From the NCBI GenBank assembly GCA_021018995.1, contig CM037590.1, forward strand, positions 82,616,097 through 82,680,096: a stretch of 64,000 nucleotides of DNA. The letters run 5' to 3'. This document shows positions 32,188 through 44,443 of this stretch, in pieces (within the stretch, counting starts at the first letter, position 1; every line of letters begins with the position of its first letter). The DNA is from Chloranthus sessilifolius (Eukaryota > Streptophyta > Magnoliopsida > Chloranthales > Chloranthaceae). Below the pieces are notes generated by a model. It was not told where the DNA came from, searched no databases, and saw only the letters and a list, made by a program, of their open reading frames with translations. Position numbers and translations under genes: made by a program.

Positions 32188-34658
32188 TGTTATTCACTGA
32201 AAAGTACCACTTTTCACCTCTTAACCTAGCCTTTGATAGACCTTAAAGCAGACTAATAATCATTTGTTAAGTGTGTTTTATAGTTAGCAATAATTTGTGC
32301 AGCTTAATATGAAATCCATCCTTTTTGGCCCAAAGAAGAGAAAGAAGACATGCAAAGATGATAGCTGAGCCAAAGCCTAATGGCACACCCTGGTAGTGCT
32401 CACCATGGTGACTCATTTCCTAGTCATCATTGACCAAAGGCCTAGCAGATGGATAAAGTTGGCTGAGAATGGAGAAAATATAACAGCAGCAAGTGTAATG
32501 CATCAGAGCATAGAAAGACAAATCTCGCAGAGTTGAGAAGCTCCCTCGCGAAGCTAAGGATGTAATGGAAGATGTCCTCGCACAGATAGGACACACAATC
32601 AAGAGGAGAGCTGTAAAGACAATGTGAAGATCTCACGGATAAAATCCTCAGAATTTGTAGTCGCCAAGCTCTCGCGAAGATCAAGCTTTAAAGAGCCATG
32701 CGAAGAACATAGCGAGTCTAGGCAATCCAGTTCATCTCAGTGATAGAATTGCAGTGCAAAGGAACTGTGCGATGGACTGAAGATTCACTACGCGAGTGAG
32801 CACTTCCCACCAACCAAAAGCTACACCACGAAGGCTCTGAAACTGCATGAATGAATTAATGCATACGCCAGCCCCACGAAGCATGGGCTTCCCACTTCTC
32901 AGTTTTAACTCAAGAACCTTTTGGGAATTTCCCAAGGCTAGGGTACACATCTCGAGGCATGAATTACAAGGCACATGTCTCAAGGCATTTAAGGGTTGTA
33001 ACAGTGTCACGTCTGCTAGAAAAATTAGGGTTAATCTCTTCAGAGCTAAGGCTGTATGGACAGAGTATATAAGCCACACTTAGAGTTTAGTTTTATCATC
33101 AGCCCTTCTTTTCATCCTCTATCGGCTGTGAGCTCCAGCAGGCTAGGGTTAGGGTTTGAACATCTCTTTTTCTCATTTTTCTTCTCTCTTAGCCAAGCAC
33201 TTGCTGGCTAATCCCACTGTAAGTAGTTAGGTTTAGTTTATTTCAGTTTGTGATAGGTTTTATATACATTGGGATCTTGGATGAGCAGTTGTATACAGGC
33301 TGCAACCTGGAGGCAGTTCATTATAAGGTTTGCTTTTATTAATGGATTGCTGCTTTAAATGACTAATTGAATCTAAAGATCTTACGGTTTCCTTAGATGT
33401 CTATAGGATCCATGTATTGGGGCTAGCCCATTCAGTTTCTAGTAGATCTATTATTTACCATCTAATTTCCCCTGGTTTGATAGCCCCATGGAAAGCAATG
33501 CTAGATCTGTAGTGAGATCTAGGGAGCTCGGAGGCTTGTGGACCATGGTGGTTGCAGCAGTTTTCATGCTCTTTCTTAGAGCTTTGTGGTATTGACAGAC
33601 CAATGGGATACCCTGTGACTATTTGAGTGGACATAGTATAGCCCAAAGGTGGTGTCCAGCCACAAGTTTGAGGAAGATTCTTCTCCCCTGCACATGAGCT
33701 TTTAGAGCCTTGTGAGGAGGTTTGTACAAGAACTGGGTGTCCTCTGTTTTACCTAACCAACATTAGATGTTAGATCTGATCTCTCTGTAGTAATTACAGC
33801 TTGAGGCTGAGTCATTGTAGGCCTGTTATAGCAACGACCAGCTAGATTTAAAGCCCTATTCAACCTATTCCAAGGCCCTTTTTATGGGCATTAGTGAGCC
33901 GTTGGCCTTGGCAAAGCACTTAGGATCTTATGGGATGGAATACCTATGGATGTCAGCCCAATTTGTGCGCAGATTTGGGGAGCTTGTAGCACTGGCATTA
34001 CATAGTGATGCAATAGTATTAATCGCTTGATCTGGTCCAGTGGCTGGGAAAATGATCAGTCCACTCCTCTGGACTAACTAATGGGATTTGACAGACTCTA
34101 TAGGATAGGCTGTGAGCATTTGAGTGGACAACCTATAGCCTTAAGAGCACCCCAAATGGCATGGGTTAAACTAGATATTTCTACCTTGTTGAGGCTTTTG
34201 ATAGCGTCTCAGCAAGGAGCACTGCAGAGACAGACTAAATCTGAGTTACATTACTGCTTTAACTTTGAACTTAACTTGCTTACTTCTCACTAATTTTTTT
34301 ATTTTATTTTGGTACACACCGTCACCATCTTCTTCTTAACCCTTTCTTCAGGATAGGGCTATATTTTATTTCTCTATTTTTAGGATTAATTTAGTGTAGT
34401 TGTGACACCCAGCTCCCTTTCTTTAAGATTGTCAGATCTGTAGTCAGATCTGGAGGCCTACTATTATAGCTCATTTTGGGTTCTAGATCAATTTCTCTGT
34501 GAGACAAACTCTTACTTATCGAAACTTGCTACAATAGGCCCTGTATCTTACAGGTCTAGGATTTCTTTGGTTGTGAAGAATTCATTCTTTTGTTTTACTT
34601 TGTCTTTAAATTTGTTTCCACCACAACACAATAAATAACACCAAGTAGTCCGACAATA
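32188..34658 (+). repeat. 5' LTR of element 1
   Basis: Starts TGTTATTCACTGAAAAGTACC and ends CCGACAATA (terminal CA mutated to TA; the 3' LTR ends GACAACA). TATATAAG at 33066-33073. A U3 array of CTCGCGAAGCT/CTCGCGCAG-like motifs lies at 32520-32880. Compared with the 3' LTR it lacks about 0.2 kb after AGCGAGTC (near 32718), a deletion bounded by GCGAG repeats in the intact copy. Confidence 0.88.
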
Positions 34659-34664
34659 AGTTTT

Positions 34665-34682
34665 TAGCGCCACTGTCGGGGA
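34665..34682 (+). other. Primer-binding site of element 1
   Basis: TAGCGCCACTGTCGGGGA, seven bases after the LTR end. It matches the Athila-type site TGGCGCCGTTGCCGGGGA (complement of the tRNA-Asp 3' end) with three differences. Element 2 has TGGCGCCGCTGTCGGGGA at the same place. Confidence 0.75.
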
Positions 34683-35003
34683 GATTGATCTTTTTAGTAG
34701 ACTTGAGTTGTACTATAATTTAGAGTTCCAAATTCTTTGTAGTTGTACCTAAACTAGAATAAAAGTACTACTGATTCTTTGTAGAATTTTGCAAAAATTA
34801 AAAGCAGAAGAAGGGAAAAGTTAGAGCTGTAGTTGGAGTGAAGCTAGCTCTATTTGCACTTACTTTCCCCTAAATCTTAGTCCATTTATGTTTACTTCCA
34901 TGTTGTTTGTTTAGTGTAAATTTGTGTAGTTATTAATTTTTGTTTGCAATATTCTTTGTATGTGCTTGTGAGCATTTTCTGTACTTACTGTGGGTGTGAG
35001 TAT

Positions 35004-35657
35004 ATGTATGGTAGAAGGTCTTTAAACCCTAAGCTAGAACTTCCAAATCTAGAGGTTGAAAGAATCCTTAGAACTAGACACATCCCACAGGGCCCTGCTA
35101 TTGAAACTGAGCCACCTATCAGGGCTGAGAGGCATAGAACATTAAAGGAGTACAATGCACCTAGGGAGTACACCTCTCCCTTCTGTATTCAATTCCCCTC
35201 TGTTGAAGGGAATTATGAGATTAAATTTTCCACCATCAATATGTTGCCTTCATTTCATGAGCTTAGTAAAGAAGATCCCTACAAGCATATAGACCAATTT
35301 TTGGTACTTTATACTACCTTCAATATTGCTGGCTTGGGACCTGAGGCTACCAAACTGAGGTTTTTTCCTTTCTCACTAAAGGACAAAGCTAGCACATGGC
35401 TATCAAAGCTCCCAGCCAACAACATACAGTCATGGAGTGACCTTCAAACTAAATTCCTGGACAAATTCTTTCCCATGAACAAAACCAGCCAGATGAGGAC
35501 AAATATTTTGTCATTCACTCAGTCCTCAATTGAGGATTTTTATGAAGCTTGGGAAAGATTCCAGGAGATGTTAAAACAATGCCCCCAAATATCAATGTAG
35601 CAGCTTGTCCAAATATTTTATCAAGGAATTAATTCCAAGAGCAGGGATATGGTGGAT
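35004..35657 (+). pseudogene. Gag of element 1, 5' part
   Basis: Capsid-type gag of Athila elements. The start at 35004 (MYGRRSLNP) is preferred over upstream ATGs because element 2 starts MLGRRSLSP at the equivalent place. Conserved blocks: FCIQFPSVEGNYEIKFSTIN, SKEDPYKHIDQFLVLYTTF, LRFFPFSLKDKASTWLSKLP, YEAWERFQEMLKQCPQ. A TAG at 35598 replaces a Trp codon found in element 2 (EWQLVQ). The frame then continues to SRDMVD, where element 2 is inserted; it resumes at 49111 with ASCGGSYLHKTVEEAWELF after the duplicated TGGAT. Confidence 0.82.
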
Positions 35658-38213
35658 TGTTAAGACCTAAAAAGTACCACTTTTCACCCCTTAACTTAAC
35701 CATTGATTAGACCCTTAGCCACCTAATAAGTTCTTGTTAAGTGTTTTGTGTAGGTATTAATCAACAGTGAAATAAGGCGAATAATCCTGTTAAGGAGCCT
35801 GCTTTGGCACCAGATATCCCTCAGAAGAATGAACTCTGAATTCAAACCTGAAATGAGCCTCGCGTAGCTGACCCAAGCTTTAGAGGAATCAGGAGATATA
35901 TGCCTTGCGCAGTTCAACTGAGCTTCCCAAGGCTTTACAGCAACCTCTCGCGCAGATGAATGACTGAAGAGCTTCAGAAACTCAAACTCACGTAGCTCTC
36001 GCGAAGCTCAAGAGTAGAACACATCGCACAGTGTCACGCAGTTCAAAGCAAACCTCTCTCAATCTCGCGCAGTTCTCTCAGAATGGCTGAGGAGAGAGAG
36101 CTTCAGAAGATTCTTCGCGTAGCTATCGCGCAGTCGCCGCGGGATGTAATTATCAAAAGAAGAACGCCTCACGCAGTTCTCACACCATTCAAGAAAGAAA
36201 ACATCCTGGCGAAGGCAAAGCCAATCTCGCGAAGACCAAGTGAGGCATAAAACCTCGCGCAGCTTAGAACTCAGTAGAGCCTCGTGAGGTAACTCGCGAA
36301 GTCCAAGTAAAGAGAAGTGCTCGCGAAGTTCTCGCACTGCTGCCCAGTGAAGACCGATCGACCGTGCGACTGCTTGAATTACAACCCCGCGACACTTGAG
36401 ACTGTGTTTTCTATTCAACCTCGCGAAGCCCAACCCAGCGAGAGCGCAACTCTCTACCACGCGACTGCCAGAAGAGCAAACCAAGGCAACCTCGCGACAG
36501 CTGAAGCTTCAGTGTCAAATCATCCTAGCGAAGAGTAAAGAGCTACCACGCGACAAGTCTGGGAAACTACAACTACCTAGTGAAGCTCTGACCCTAAACT
36601 TCCATCTCTTCAGCAGAGGACCTTCTGGGTATTTCCAGCGATTAGGGCACGCACTCCCATGCTCAAATCTATGTGCACGTGCCCTGAGGCATTCAAGGAT
36701 CATTATCAGGCCACATGGCATTGTTAAAATTAGGGTTTCCTAACCCTAATGCACCGCCACCCCACTGTTATATAAACCCATACCTGAGCTTAGGTTTAGG
36801 TATCTGGGAACCCATCTCAGATCGTTTTTCTTTTCTCTTTCTTTTTAGCAGTAAGTAGTTTTCTTTTTCTTCCTTCCCTCCATAGTCCAGCACTTGCTGG
36901 CTATGCCTTTGTATGTGTTTTTGAATTAGATCAATGGAAGTTCTGTAATAGGATTCGTACTTTGTGGGATTGTTGTTTGTGTGTGAGATGCTCTGTGCAA
37001 GGCTGTTGCCTTGTGATCCGCCATTGCTTTGGCTGTGTTTCAAAGCAATGGAGGACTGATTCTAAAGGCCACTCAGATCCAAGTGACTTGTGTGTCTGGG
37101 CTATCATGGTCCTACAGCCTTAGCCCCACCACAGGACCCACTAGATCTGAAATCCCCATGGGAGCTCGAGCTGGTAGCCTTGTGAGCATGGTGGTAGCAG
37201 CGATAATCTTGTTTTGTTTTAGACTTCGTGAGGAGGATAACCTCTGGGATAGTCTGTGACCATTTAAGTGGACAAATTATAGCCTTAGGGTGATTCTGAT
37301 CCACCGATCCAAGATGGATCCTTCTTCTTTACACCTGAGCTTGTAGAAGCCTGGTGAGAGATTGTACAGAGGTAGACTCCCCCATATTTGTATAGATCCG
37401 CCATCAGATGTTGGATCTGATCTGGTTATAGAGATTGTAGGCTGGTGACTGGACCATTATAGCCTCGCTCAAGCAATGGACAGCTAGATCGAAGGTTGTA
37501 CTCAATCTCTTGCTGGTTCTATGTGTCTGGGCTATCATGGTCCTACAGCCTTAGCCCCACATATAGAACTTTAGAGGTTGAGGTTCCCTATGGATTCTTG
37601 AGCTGGTAGCCTGGATGAAATAGTGCCTGCAACGATTTACTTGTTATGTTTTGACCCATCCTTGGATAGTGGCTCCCCTATGGGATAATTTGTGACTATT
37701 CAAGTGGACAGGTTATAGCCTTAAGGGTGGAATCATGGCAGAGTGATGGGTTAGATCCTTTCTCCTCAGAGGTGATAATGTAGCCTCTAGACAGGATTTC
37801 TATAACATCAGATCTAAATCTGAGTTATAAAATTTCTCTGACCTTGGCTCAATAACATACTTCTCACCCTTTTTATACTCATTTTCCACACTCCATCCAT
37901 CCTCTCAACACTTTCTGTAGTTTAGATATTAGAATACTTAGAATAAGTGACCTTAAACTCCCCTCCTTCTAGGACTGCCAGATCTGTAGACAGATCTAGA
38001 GGGACTACTAGAGATGGCTCCCTTGGAGCTTTAGATCACCTTTCCCAGTGGGACAAACTCTTACTTATCAAAACTTGCTACAAAGGACACTGTATCTTGC
38101 AGGTCTAGGACTTCTGAGTTGTGCTGGATTCACCCCCTGTTTTACTCTGTCTTTGATTTTTAAATAACTTTCATCACCAACCAATAATCAAAGCACACCA
38201 GAACCAGTCAACA
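35658..38213 (+). repeat. 5' LTR of element 2
   Basis: Starts TGTTAAGACCTAAAAAGTACC, ends CCAGTCAACA. The U3 region at 35860-36550 contains about 25 degenerate CTCGCGCAGTTC/CTCGCGAAGCC motifs; TATATAAA follows at 36769-36776. A downstream part repeats the phrase GGGCTATCATGGTCCTACAG at 37098 and 37522. Confidence 0.92.
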
Positions 38214-38219
38214 AGTTTT

Positions 38220-38237
38220 TGGCGCCGCTGTCGGGGA
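38220..38237 (+). other. Primer-binding site of element 2
   Basis: TGGCGCCGCTGTCGGGGA, six bases after the LTR. Two differences from the Athila/tRNA-Asp-type site. Confidence 0.8.
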
Positions 38238-38571
38238 CTGATGATCTATTAGTAGACCCTTAGTTTTTGTGTTCTTAGTATTCTTTGCACATGAGAATAA
38301 TTGATACTGCTGACATAATTTTGAACCTTTCTTGCAGATCTAGGCGTGAGTGAAGGATAGTTGATGCCAATTGGAGCTTAGCTACCTACGTTTGTAAACT
38401 CTCGACTTTTAAAACTCATGCATCTTTCTTAAACAATTTTTTTAGCGATATCTAGGATAGTTTAAATGTATTCTTTGAATAGCCGTAAACTAGTAAGATA
38501 AATTTGTAAGTGTACAATTATTCTTTTGCAATGTGCCTGCAAGAAGCTTTCCTTGCTGTTGGTGTGCTTGT

Positions 38572-40116
38572 ATGCTAGGGAGGAGATCCCTCAGCCCTGC
38601 TTTAGAGCCTCTTAACCCTGAGTTAGAAAGGGGAAGAAGACTTAGAAGAGACATGCACACCACAGGAGAGCCCCCAAGTGAATCTGTGGCAGCAATTATG
38701 GGTGAAGAACAACCCAGAACCCTCAAGGAGTTGAATGCTCCGGATGACTATAACTCCCCTTTTAGCATTCAATTCCCTGATGTTCAGGGGAACTATGAGA
38801 TAAAAACTTCAATCATCCAGATGCTGCCAGCTTTCCATGGGCTTAGCAAAGAAGACCCTTACAAGCATATTGACCAGTTCTTGGCCTTGTGCACCACTTT
38901 TAATAGCACTAGTTTGGGACCTGAGGCTACTAGGCTCAGACTCTTTCCCATCTCTCTGAAGGATAGGGCCAGTACCTGGCTGACCACTCTTCCCAACAAT
39001 AGCATTGCTTCATGGAAAGACCTGCAGACCAGATTCCTAACCAAATTCTTCCTTGAGACCAAAACTAGCCAGTTGAGGAAAGAGATTCTTGCATTTTCTC
39101 AATCCCCAACTGAGGATTTTAACCAGTCTTGGGATAGGTTTAAAGAGATGCTCAAACAATGCCCCCACCACAAGATCCCTGAGTGGCAGCTTGTACAAAG
39201 CTTTTATAATGGGATTGATGAGAAAAATAGAGATATGGTCGATGCATCTTGCGGTGGATCCTACATGCACAAGACTACTGAGGAGGCATGGGAATTGTTT
39301 GAGGTGATTAGTGAGAATGCTTTTCAAAAGCCATCCCTGGCAAGAACTAGTCAGGAATCTGAGTCAAAGGTGGGGCCTGCTGCTGGATCAAAAGGAAAAA
39401 TTTATGAGGTGTCTGGGAACAATGACCTGCAGCTGCAGATGGCAAACCTCTCTATGAAGTTCGATAAATTATTGACTGTGATGCAACCCAGAAGGGCTGC
39501 TCATGTGGTGGAGGCATGTCTGATATGCCAGTCCCCACAGCACACAGTGGAGGAATGTCCATCTGTAAGACAATTTCCTGAATTAATATTGGAACATGCT
39601 GCTGCTGCTCAATCTTATGGCTAGCAACAATCTGGGGGCTACAATAGGCAGCCATATGGATACCAGCACCAAAATGCTGGTTACCAATGGAGAGACCACC
39701 CAAATCTGAGGTGGAAGCAAGACAACTACATGCAGCCCCAACAGATGTTGGCCTTACCACAAAGGCCACATCAGCGGTTCAATCAAGGGAATGCCCCTAG
39801 GTCTACCTTCCAGCACCATCAGTAGCCCCATTAGCAGCAAAATCAGTTGGTCTTACCCCCTTCTCAGCCTAGAAATGTTTCTTTTGAGGACCAAGTCTTG
39901 ACTTCATTGCAAAACTTGGGTTCCTTGGCTCAGACTGTGGACTCTCATGGTCAGAGCCTCCAGAAAATGGAAGAGCAACTGAGCCAAATGTCAAAAACCT
40001 TGGCTAGGAGAGATGAAGGCAGATTGCCCTGCCAGCCAATTGCTAACCCCAAGGGTCAGTTTTTAATTGAGGAAGCTTCCTCAAAGTTTGAGGACACCAA
40101 TCGTCATACTACCTAA
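38572..40116 (+). pseudogene. Gag of element 2
   Basis: Structural protein of the virus-like particle. Start MLGRRSLSP at 38572 is supported by element 1. Capsid-like blocks: FSIQFPDVQGNYEIKTSIIQ, SKEDPYKHIDQFLALCTTF, LRLFPISLKDRASTWLTTLP, FKEMLKQCPHHKIPEWQLVQ. A zinc knuckle of CX2CX4HX4C form, CLICQSPQHTVEEC, lies at about 39517-39558. TAG stops at 39622, 39823 and 39832 all sit in Gln-rich sequence where CAG is expected; the frame otherwise continues to 40116. A helical segment (FEDQVLTSLQNLGSLAQTVD) follows. The first open part is 351 codons. Confidence 0.85.
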
Positions 40117-40512
40117 GGTGCAGGGTGGTAAACAACAGTGGAGTAGCAGATCGAGGCAATTTCCACAGATGATGCAAATGATCATGATAGGGAAGTTGTG
40201 GGACCACAAAGCCAAGAAGTGCCTGCCATCTTGCAGCAGGAGAAAAATAATAAGGCTATAGTTGAGCCGTAGCAGGGAGCAAAACATGAAAAAAGAAAGA
40301 AACAGAAGTTTAGTCATGGGCTAGCAGCTGAGGAACTAGCAGAACCTCAGCTGCCATTTCCTCAGGCTTTGGATGGTCCTATCCCTTTTGATAAAGGGAA
40401 TGCTCAGATGGAGGAAATGATGGAGACCTTCAAGCAGGTAAAAATCAATTTACCCCTGCTTGAGGCAATTAAACAAGTCCCAGCCTATGCAAAGTTCCTG
40501 AAAGACCTCTGG
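40117..40512 (+). pseudogene. Gag-protease linker of element 2
   Basis: Lys-rich linker then ELAEPQLPFPQALDGPIPF, KGNAQMEEMMETFKQVKINL and QVPAYAKFLKDL, all shared with element 1 (50150-50350). The conserved FLKDL block ends abruptly at the deletion that removes the protease active site. Confidence 0.6.
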
Positions 40513-41114
40513 GAATGGTTGAGGATGTCTTAGTAGGTGTGGATAAGTTTTTCTACCCTGCTGACTTCTTAGTTTTGGATATGGGCTGCAGCACTAGCCC
40601 AAACCCCATACCCATTATACTGGGCAGGCCTTTCTTGGCCACTGCCAATGCCTGCATCCAATGCAGGTCTGGAGTAATGGAGGTAACTTTTGGACATATG
40701 AAAGTTGAGCTGAATGTGTACAACAGTGAAAAGTACCCTCAGATGGACAATGAGGAGAGCTTTGCAGTGGATGTACTAGAGGAGATTGTGGAAGAAGAAT
40801 TGCCCACTCTGCTGGAGTGGGGCAACATTATCAGGAATTTAGTTAAAATTTGGGACATGGTGGAGGAAGAGAGCCCAGATGGGAGATCAAAAGACATGAC
40901 CATATCGACGTCTCCTATGGGCTCAGTGTACCACTCCAGTTGGAAACCTACATTGCTACCTCTTCCTCCAACCTCCAATGCACCAATTTTGCCATCCACC
41001 CAACAGGCCCCTGATCTGGAACTCAAGAAGCTTCCAGAAATATTAAAATATGCTTTTCTTGAGAAAGGTGATAAGCTTCCTGTGATTATCTCTTCCTCCC
41101 TTACCAATGAGTAG
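40513..41114 (+). pseudogene. Protease C-terminal part of element 2, active site deleted
   Basis: Begins VEDVLVGVDKFFYPADFLVL and continues IPIILGRPFLATANACI, the second half of the retropepsin fold. Element 1 has about 93 codons between FLKEL and GVVEDV, including the catalytic DLGASVN; these are absent here, so the frame also shifts. The downstream acidic linker runs to a TAG at 41112 where element 1 has CAG (SEQEEKLL). Confidence 0.8.
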
Positions 41115-43915
41115 GAAGAGGAATTACTCACAGTTTTGAGGAAGCACAAGAAGGAAATTGGCTGGACCATTGCCGATCCTGGAGGAATTGATGCATCAAT
41201 TTGCATGCATAGGATTCATCTTGAGGAGGGAGCACTACCCTCCAGGGAAATGCAGAGGAAGCTAAATCCTCACATGCAGGAAGTGGTCCTTAAGGAAATC
41301 ATTAAATTGCTAGATGCAGGGTGATTTACCCCATCTCTGATTCTCATTGGGTGGCACCTATCCAAGTGGTGCCCAAGAAATCTGGCATAACAGTGATTAA
41401 GACTGAAACTGGAGAGTTGAGGCCAGCCAGGGCAACCACTGGCTGGAGAGTGTGCATTGATTATAGGAAGCTCAACTCTAAAACTAGAAAGGACCATTTC
41501 CCTTTCCCCTTCATTGATCAAATTCTGGACAAATTGGCTAGAAAAGCTTTTTACTGTTTTCTTGATGGGTACTCAGGGTACAACCAAATCCCTGTGCATC
41601 CTCAAGACCAAGAGAAAACCACCTTTACCTGTCCTTTTGGCACCTTCGCTTACAGAAGGATGCCTTTTGGACTCTGTAATGCGCCGGCCACTTTCCAGAG
41701 GTGTATGTATGCCATATTCTCTGACATGATTGACAAGTTTTTGGAGATTTTTATGGATGACTTTTCTGTCTATGGGGACAGCTTTGGCCAGTGTCTACAG
41801 CACCTCAGCCTAGTTTTGCAAAGATGTGAGGAAACCAATTTGGTTTTAAGCTGGGAAAAGAGCCACTTCATGGTAACACAAGGCATTGTGTTGGGCCATG
41901 TAGTCTCTAAAGAAGGGCTTGAGGTAGACAAGGCCAAAGTGGACCTCATTGCCAATTTGCCCCCTCCAAAAATAGTCAAGCAAATCAGATCCTTCCTGGG
42001 GCATGCAGGATTTTACAGGAGGTTCATTAAGGACTTCAGCAAAATTGCTAAGCCATTGTGCCACCTGCTCTGTCAGGATGTCCCCTTTAACTTTTCTGCT
42101 GAATGTCTGAAGGCTTTTGAAACATTGAAAATATGCCTCACCTCTACTCCCGTACTCCAAACACCGGACTATATCCTACCTTTTGAGCTGATGTGTGATG
42201 CATCAGACCTGGCAATAGGTGCTGTGTTGGGCCAAAGAAAAGATAAACTGCCTGTGGTCATTGCTTATAGCAGCAAATCACTTGCTGAAGCTCAGCTGAA
42301 CTATACCACAACTGAGAAAGAGCTTCTAGCAGTGGTTTACGCTATTGACAAATTTAGAGCCTACCTACTAGGATCTAAAACTGTGATTTTCACTAACCAT
42401 TCGGCATTGAAGTACCTACTGTCCAAGAGAGATACTAAGCCGAGGCTGATTAGATGGATACTCCTATTACAAGAGTTTGACATCGAAATCAAGGACAAAA
42501 AGGTTGTGGAGAATGTGGTGGCTGACCACTTGTCCAGAATTATCTGGGAGAAATGCCTGGATGGCCCTACAAATGATGCCTTCCCTGATGAGCAATTATT
42601 TACCATCCAATCCTTAGTCCCTTGGTTTGCACACATTGTCAATTATCTGGTTATAGGAAAGATTCCTCTCCACTGGACCAAAATGGATAAAGACCTGTTC
42701 TTCTCAAGGGTCAAGTATTTTTTCTGGGAGGAACCTTGCCTATACAAGTACTGTGCCGACCAGATCATCCGAAGATGTGTTCCCGAAAGTGATATCCCCA
42801 GTATTCTGGCCATGTGCCATGAAAATGCCTGTGGAGGCCACTTTAGTGGGAGAAAAACTGCTGACAAGGTCCTGCAGTGTGGTTTTTACTGGCCATCCTT
42901 ATTCAAGGATGCATACACACACTGCAAGGCATGTGAGAGATGTCAGAAATTAGGAGGGTTGTCCAAAAGAAATTCAATGCCATTACAGCCCATCCTTGTT
43001 GTAGAACTGTTTGATGTATGGGGAATAGACTTCATGGGCCCCTTTCCCCCCTCCAATGGTTACCACTTCATCTTAGTGGCAGTGGACTATGTTTCCAAAT
43101 GGATAGAAGCCATTGCCACAAGAACCAATGATAACCAGGTGGTCCTCAAATTCGTAAAGCACAACATTTTCTCAAGATTTGGAACCCCTAGAGCTATTAT
43201 CAGTGATGGGGGTAGCCACTTCTGCAACAGGAATCTCGAGAGCTTGCTCAAGAAATATTCTGTGACCCATAGGATTGCTACTCCCTACCACCCACAAACA
43301 AGTGGGCAAGTTGAAATTTCCAATAGGGAGATTAAGCACATCCTTGAGAAAACAGTTAGGACTGACAGGAAAGATTGGGCTGAGAAACTGGATGATGCAC
43401 TGTGGGCCTATAGGACTGCCTATAAGACTCCTATTGGAATGTCCCCATTCAGACTAGTCTATGGCAAGGCCTGCCATCTCCCAGTAGAGTTAGAACACAG
43501 GGCCTACTGGCCCATTAAGAACTTGAACATGGACCTAACTTCTGCTGGTCAACACAAGTCATTATAACAATCGGAATTGGATGAGCTGAGGATGGATGCT
43601 TACACCAATGCTAGGATCTACAAGGAACGGGCTAAAGCTTTCTTTGACAAAGGTTTGCTGAGAAAAAGCCTTGAACCGGGTGGTAAGGTTTGGTTATTCA
43701 ACTCCAAACTAAAATTCTTTCCTGGCAAATTAAAATCCAGATGGGATGGTCCCTATGTTGTCGTGAATGTTTCCCCATCTGGTGCTACGGAAGTCAAGGA
43801 CCCCAAATCTGGGAGGACCTTCAAAGTGAATGGTCAGAGGATGAAGCCTTGCATTGAACGACCTACAGATCCTATGTGCACTATTCATTTTCATGGGACC
43901 CCTACATCTACCTGA
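41115..43915 (+). pseudogene. Pol (RT, RNase H, integrase) of element 2
   Basis: A 748-residue open stretch (41321-43564) after a one-base deletion at about 41320. [32 protein letters not shown]-like [26 protein letters not shown] (both Asp kept). RNase [30 protein letters not shown], then [11 protein letters not shown], with Asn for the usual Asp. Integrase: HHCC finger ([12 protein letters not shown].. HCKACERC), [35 protein letters not shown] (D, D, E present). TAA at 43565-43567 precedes the C-terminal tail (43568-43915) with WLFNSKLKFFPGKLKSRW and DGPYVV (GPY/F module). Normal Athila pol is one frame. Confidence 0.9.
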
Positions 43916-44094
43916 CCCGCAATTGAGTCCATGTTGTACTATACTACTTTTGTTTCTACCTTAAGTTTTAGGAAATTTTAGGGGATATGTGGAGTTTGAT
44001 ATTGTTGAGCTTGATAAAGTTTATGTGGGATCGGTATGACTTATTCTTCTTCTTCTGTGAATTGCTGATTTGGCCCTCGTGCATTCCAAATTGT

Positions 44095-44443
44095 GATTTG
44101 GGAAGACTCGCGTAATTCGCATGGACCATTTCTTTCGCTGTCGCGAGTTTCAATGCTGTAGAATCTCTCGTGCACTTTCAGCGCTAACTCCCATAATCAC
44201 GCGATTCTGATTTCTCGTGATTCCCTTACCCAGCTGCGCGAGCCTAACGCATTTGTCATTTCCCACGCTGACTGCTGGGACTTGACGTTTCCCAACTCAC
44301 TCTCATTTAATGGTGGCGACTTGGATGTTATTCAACCGTTTCATCTTCCACCATCCCTCGCCTTTAAATACACAGGGAGGCCCTATTCATCTTCATCGCA
44401 TCCTATCTCCTCTCACCCTAGCGGTCCTTCCCTAATCCTAATC
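44095..44443 (+). promoter_or_regulatory. Putative internal promoter, element 2
   Basis: CTCGCG-type motifs like those in the LTR (GACTCGCGTAATTCGC 44105, CTGTCGCGAGTTTC, CTCTCGTGCACTTTC, CACGCGATTCTG, GCTGCGCGAGCC 44236) are followed by TTTAAATA at 44363-44370 and, 73 nt on, the ATG of a small conserved ORF. Element 1 has the same order at 56065-56555. Promoter function is inferred from this shared layout. Confidence 0.45.
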
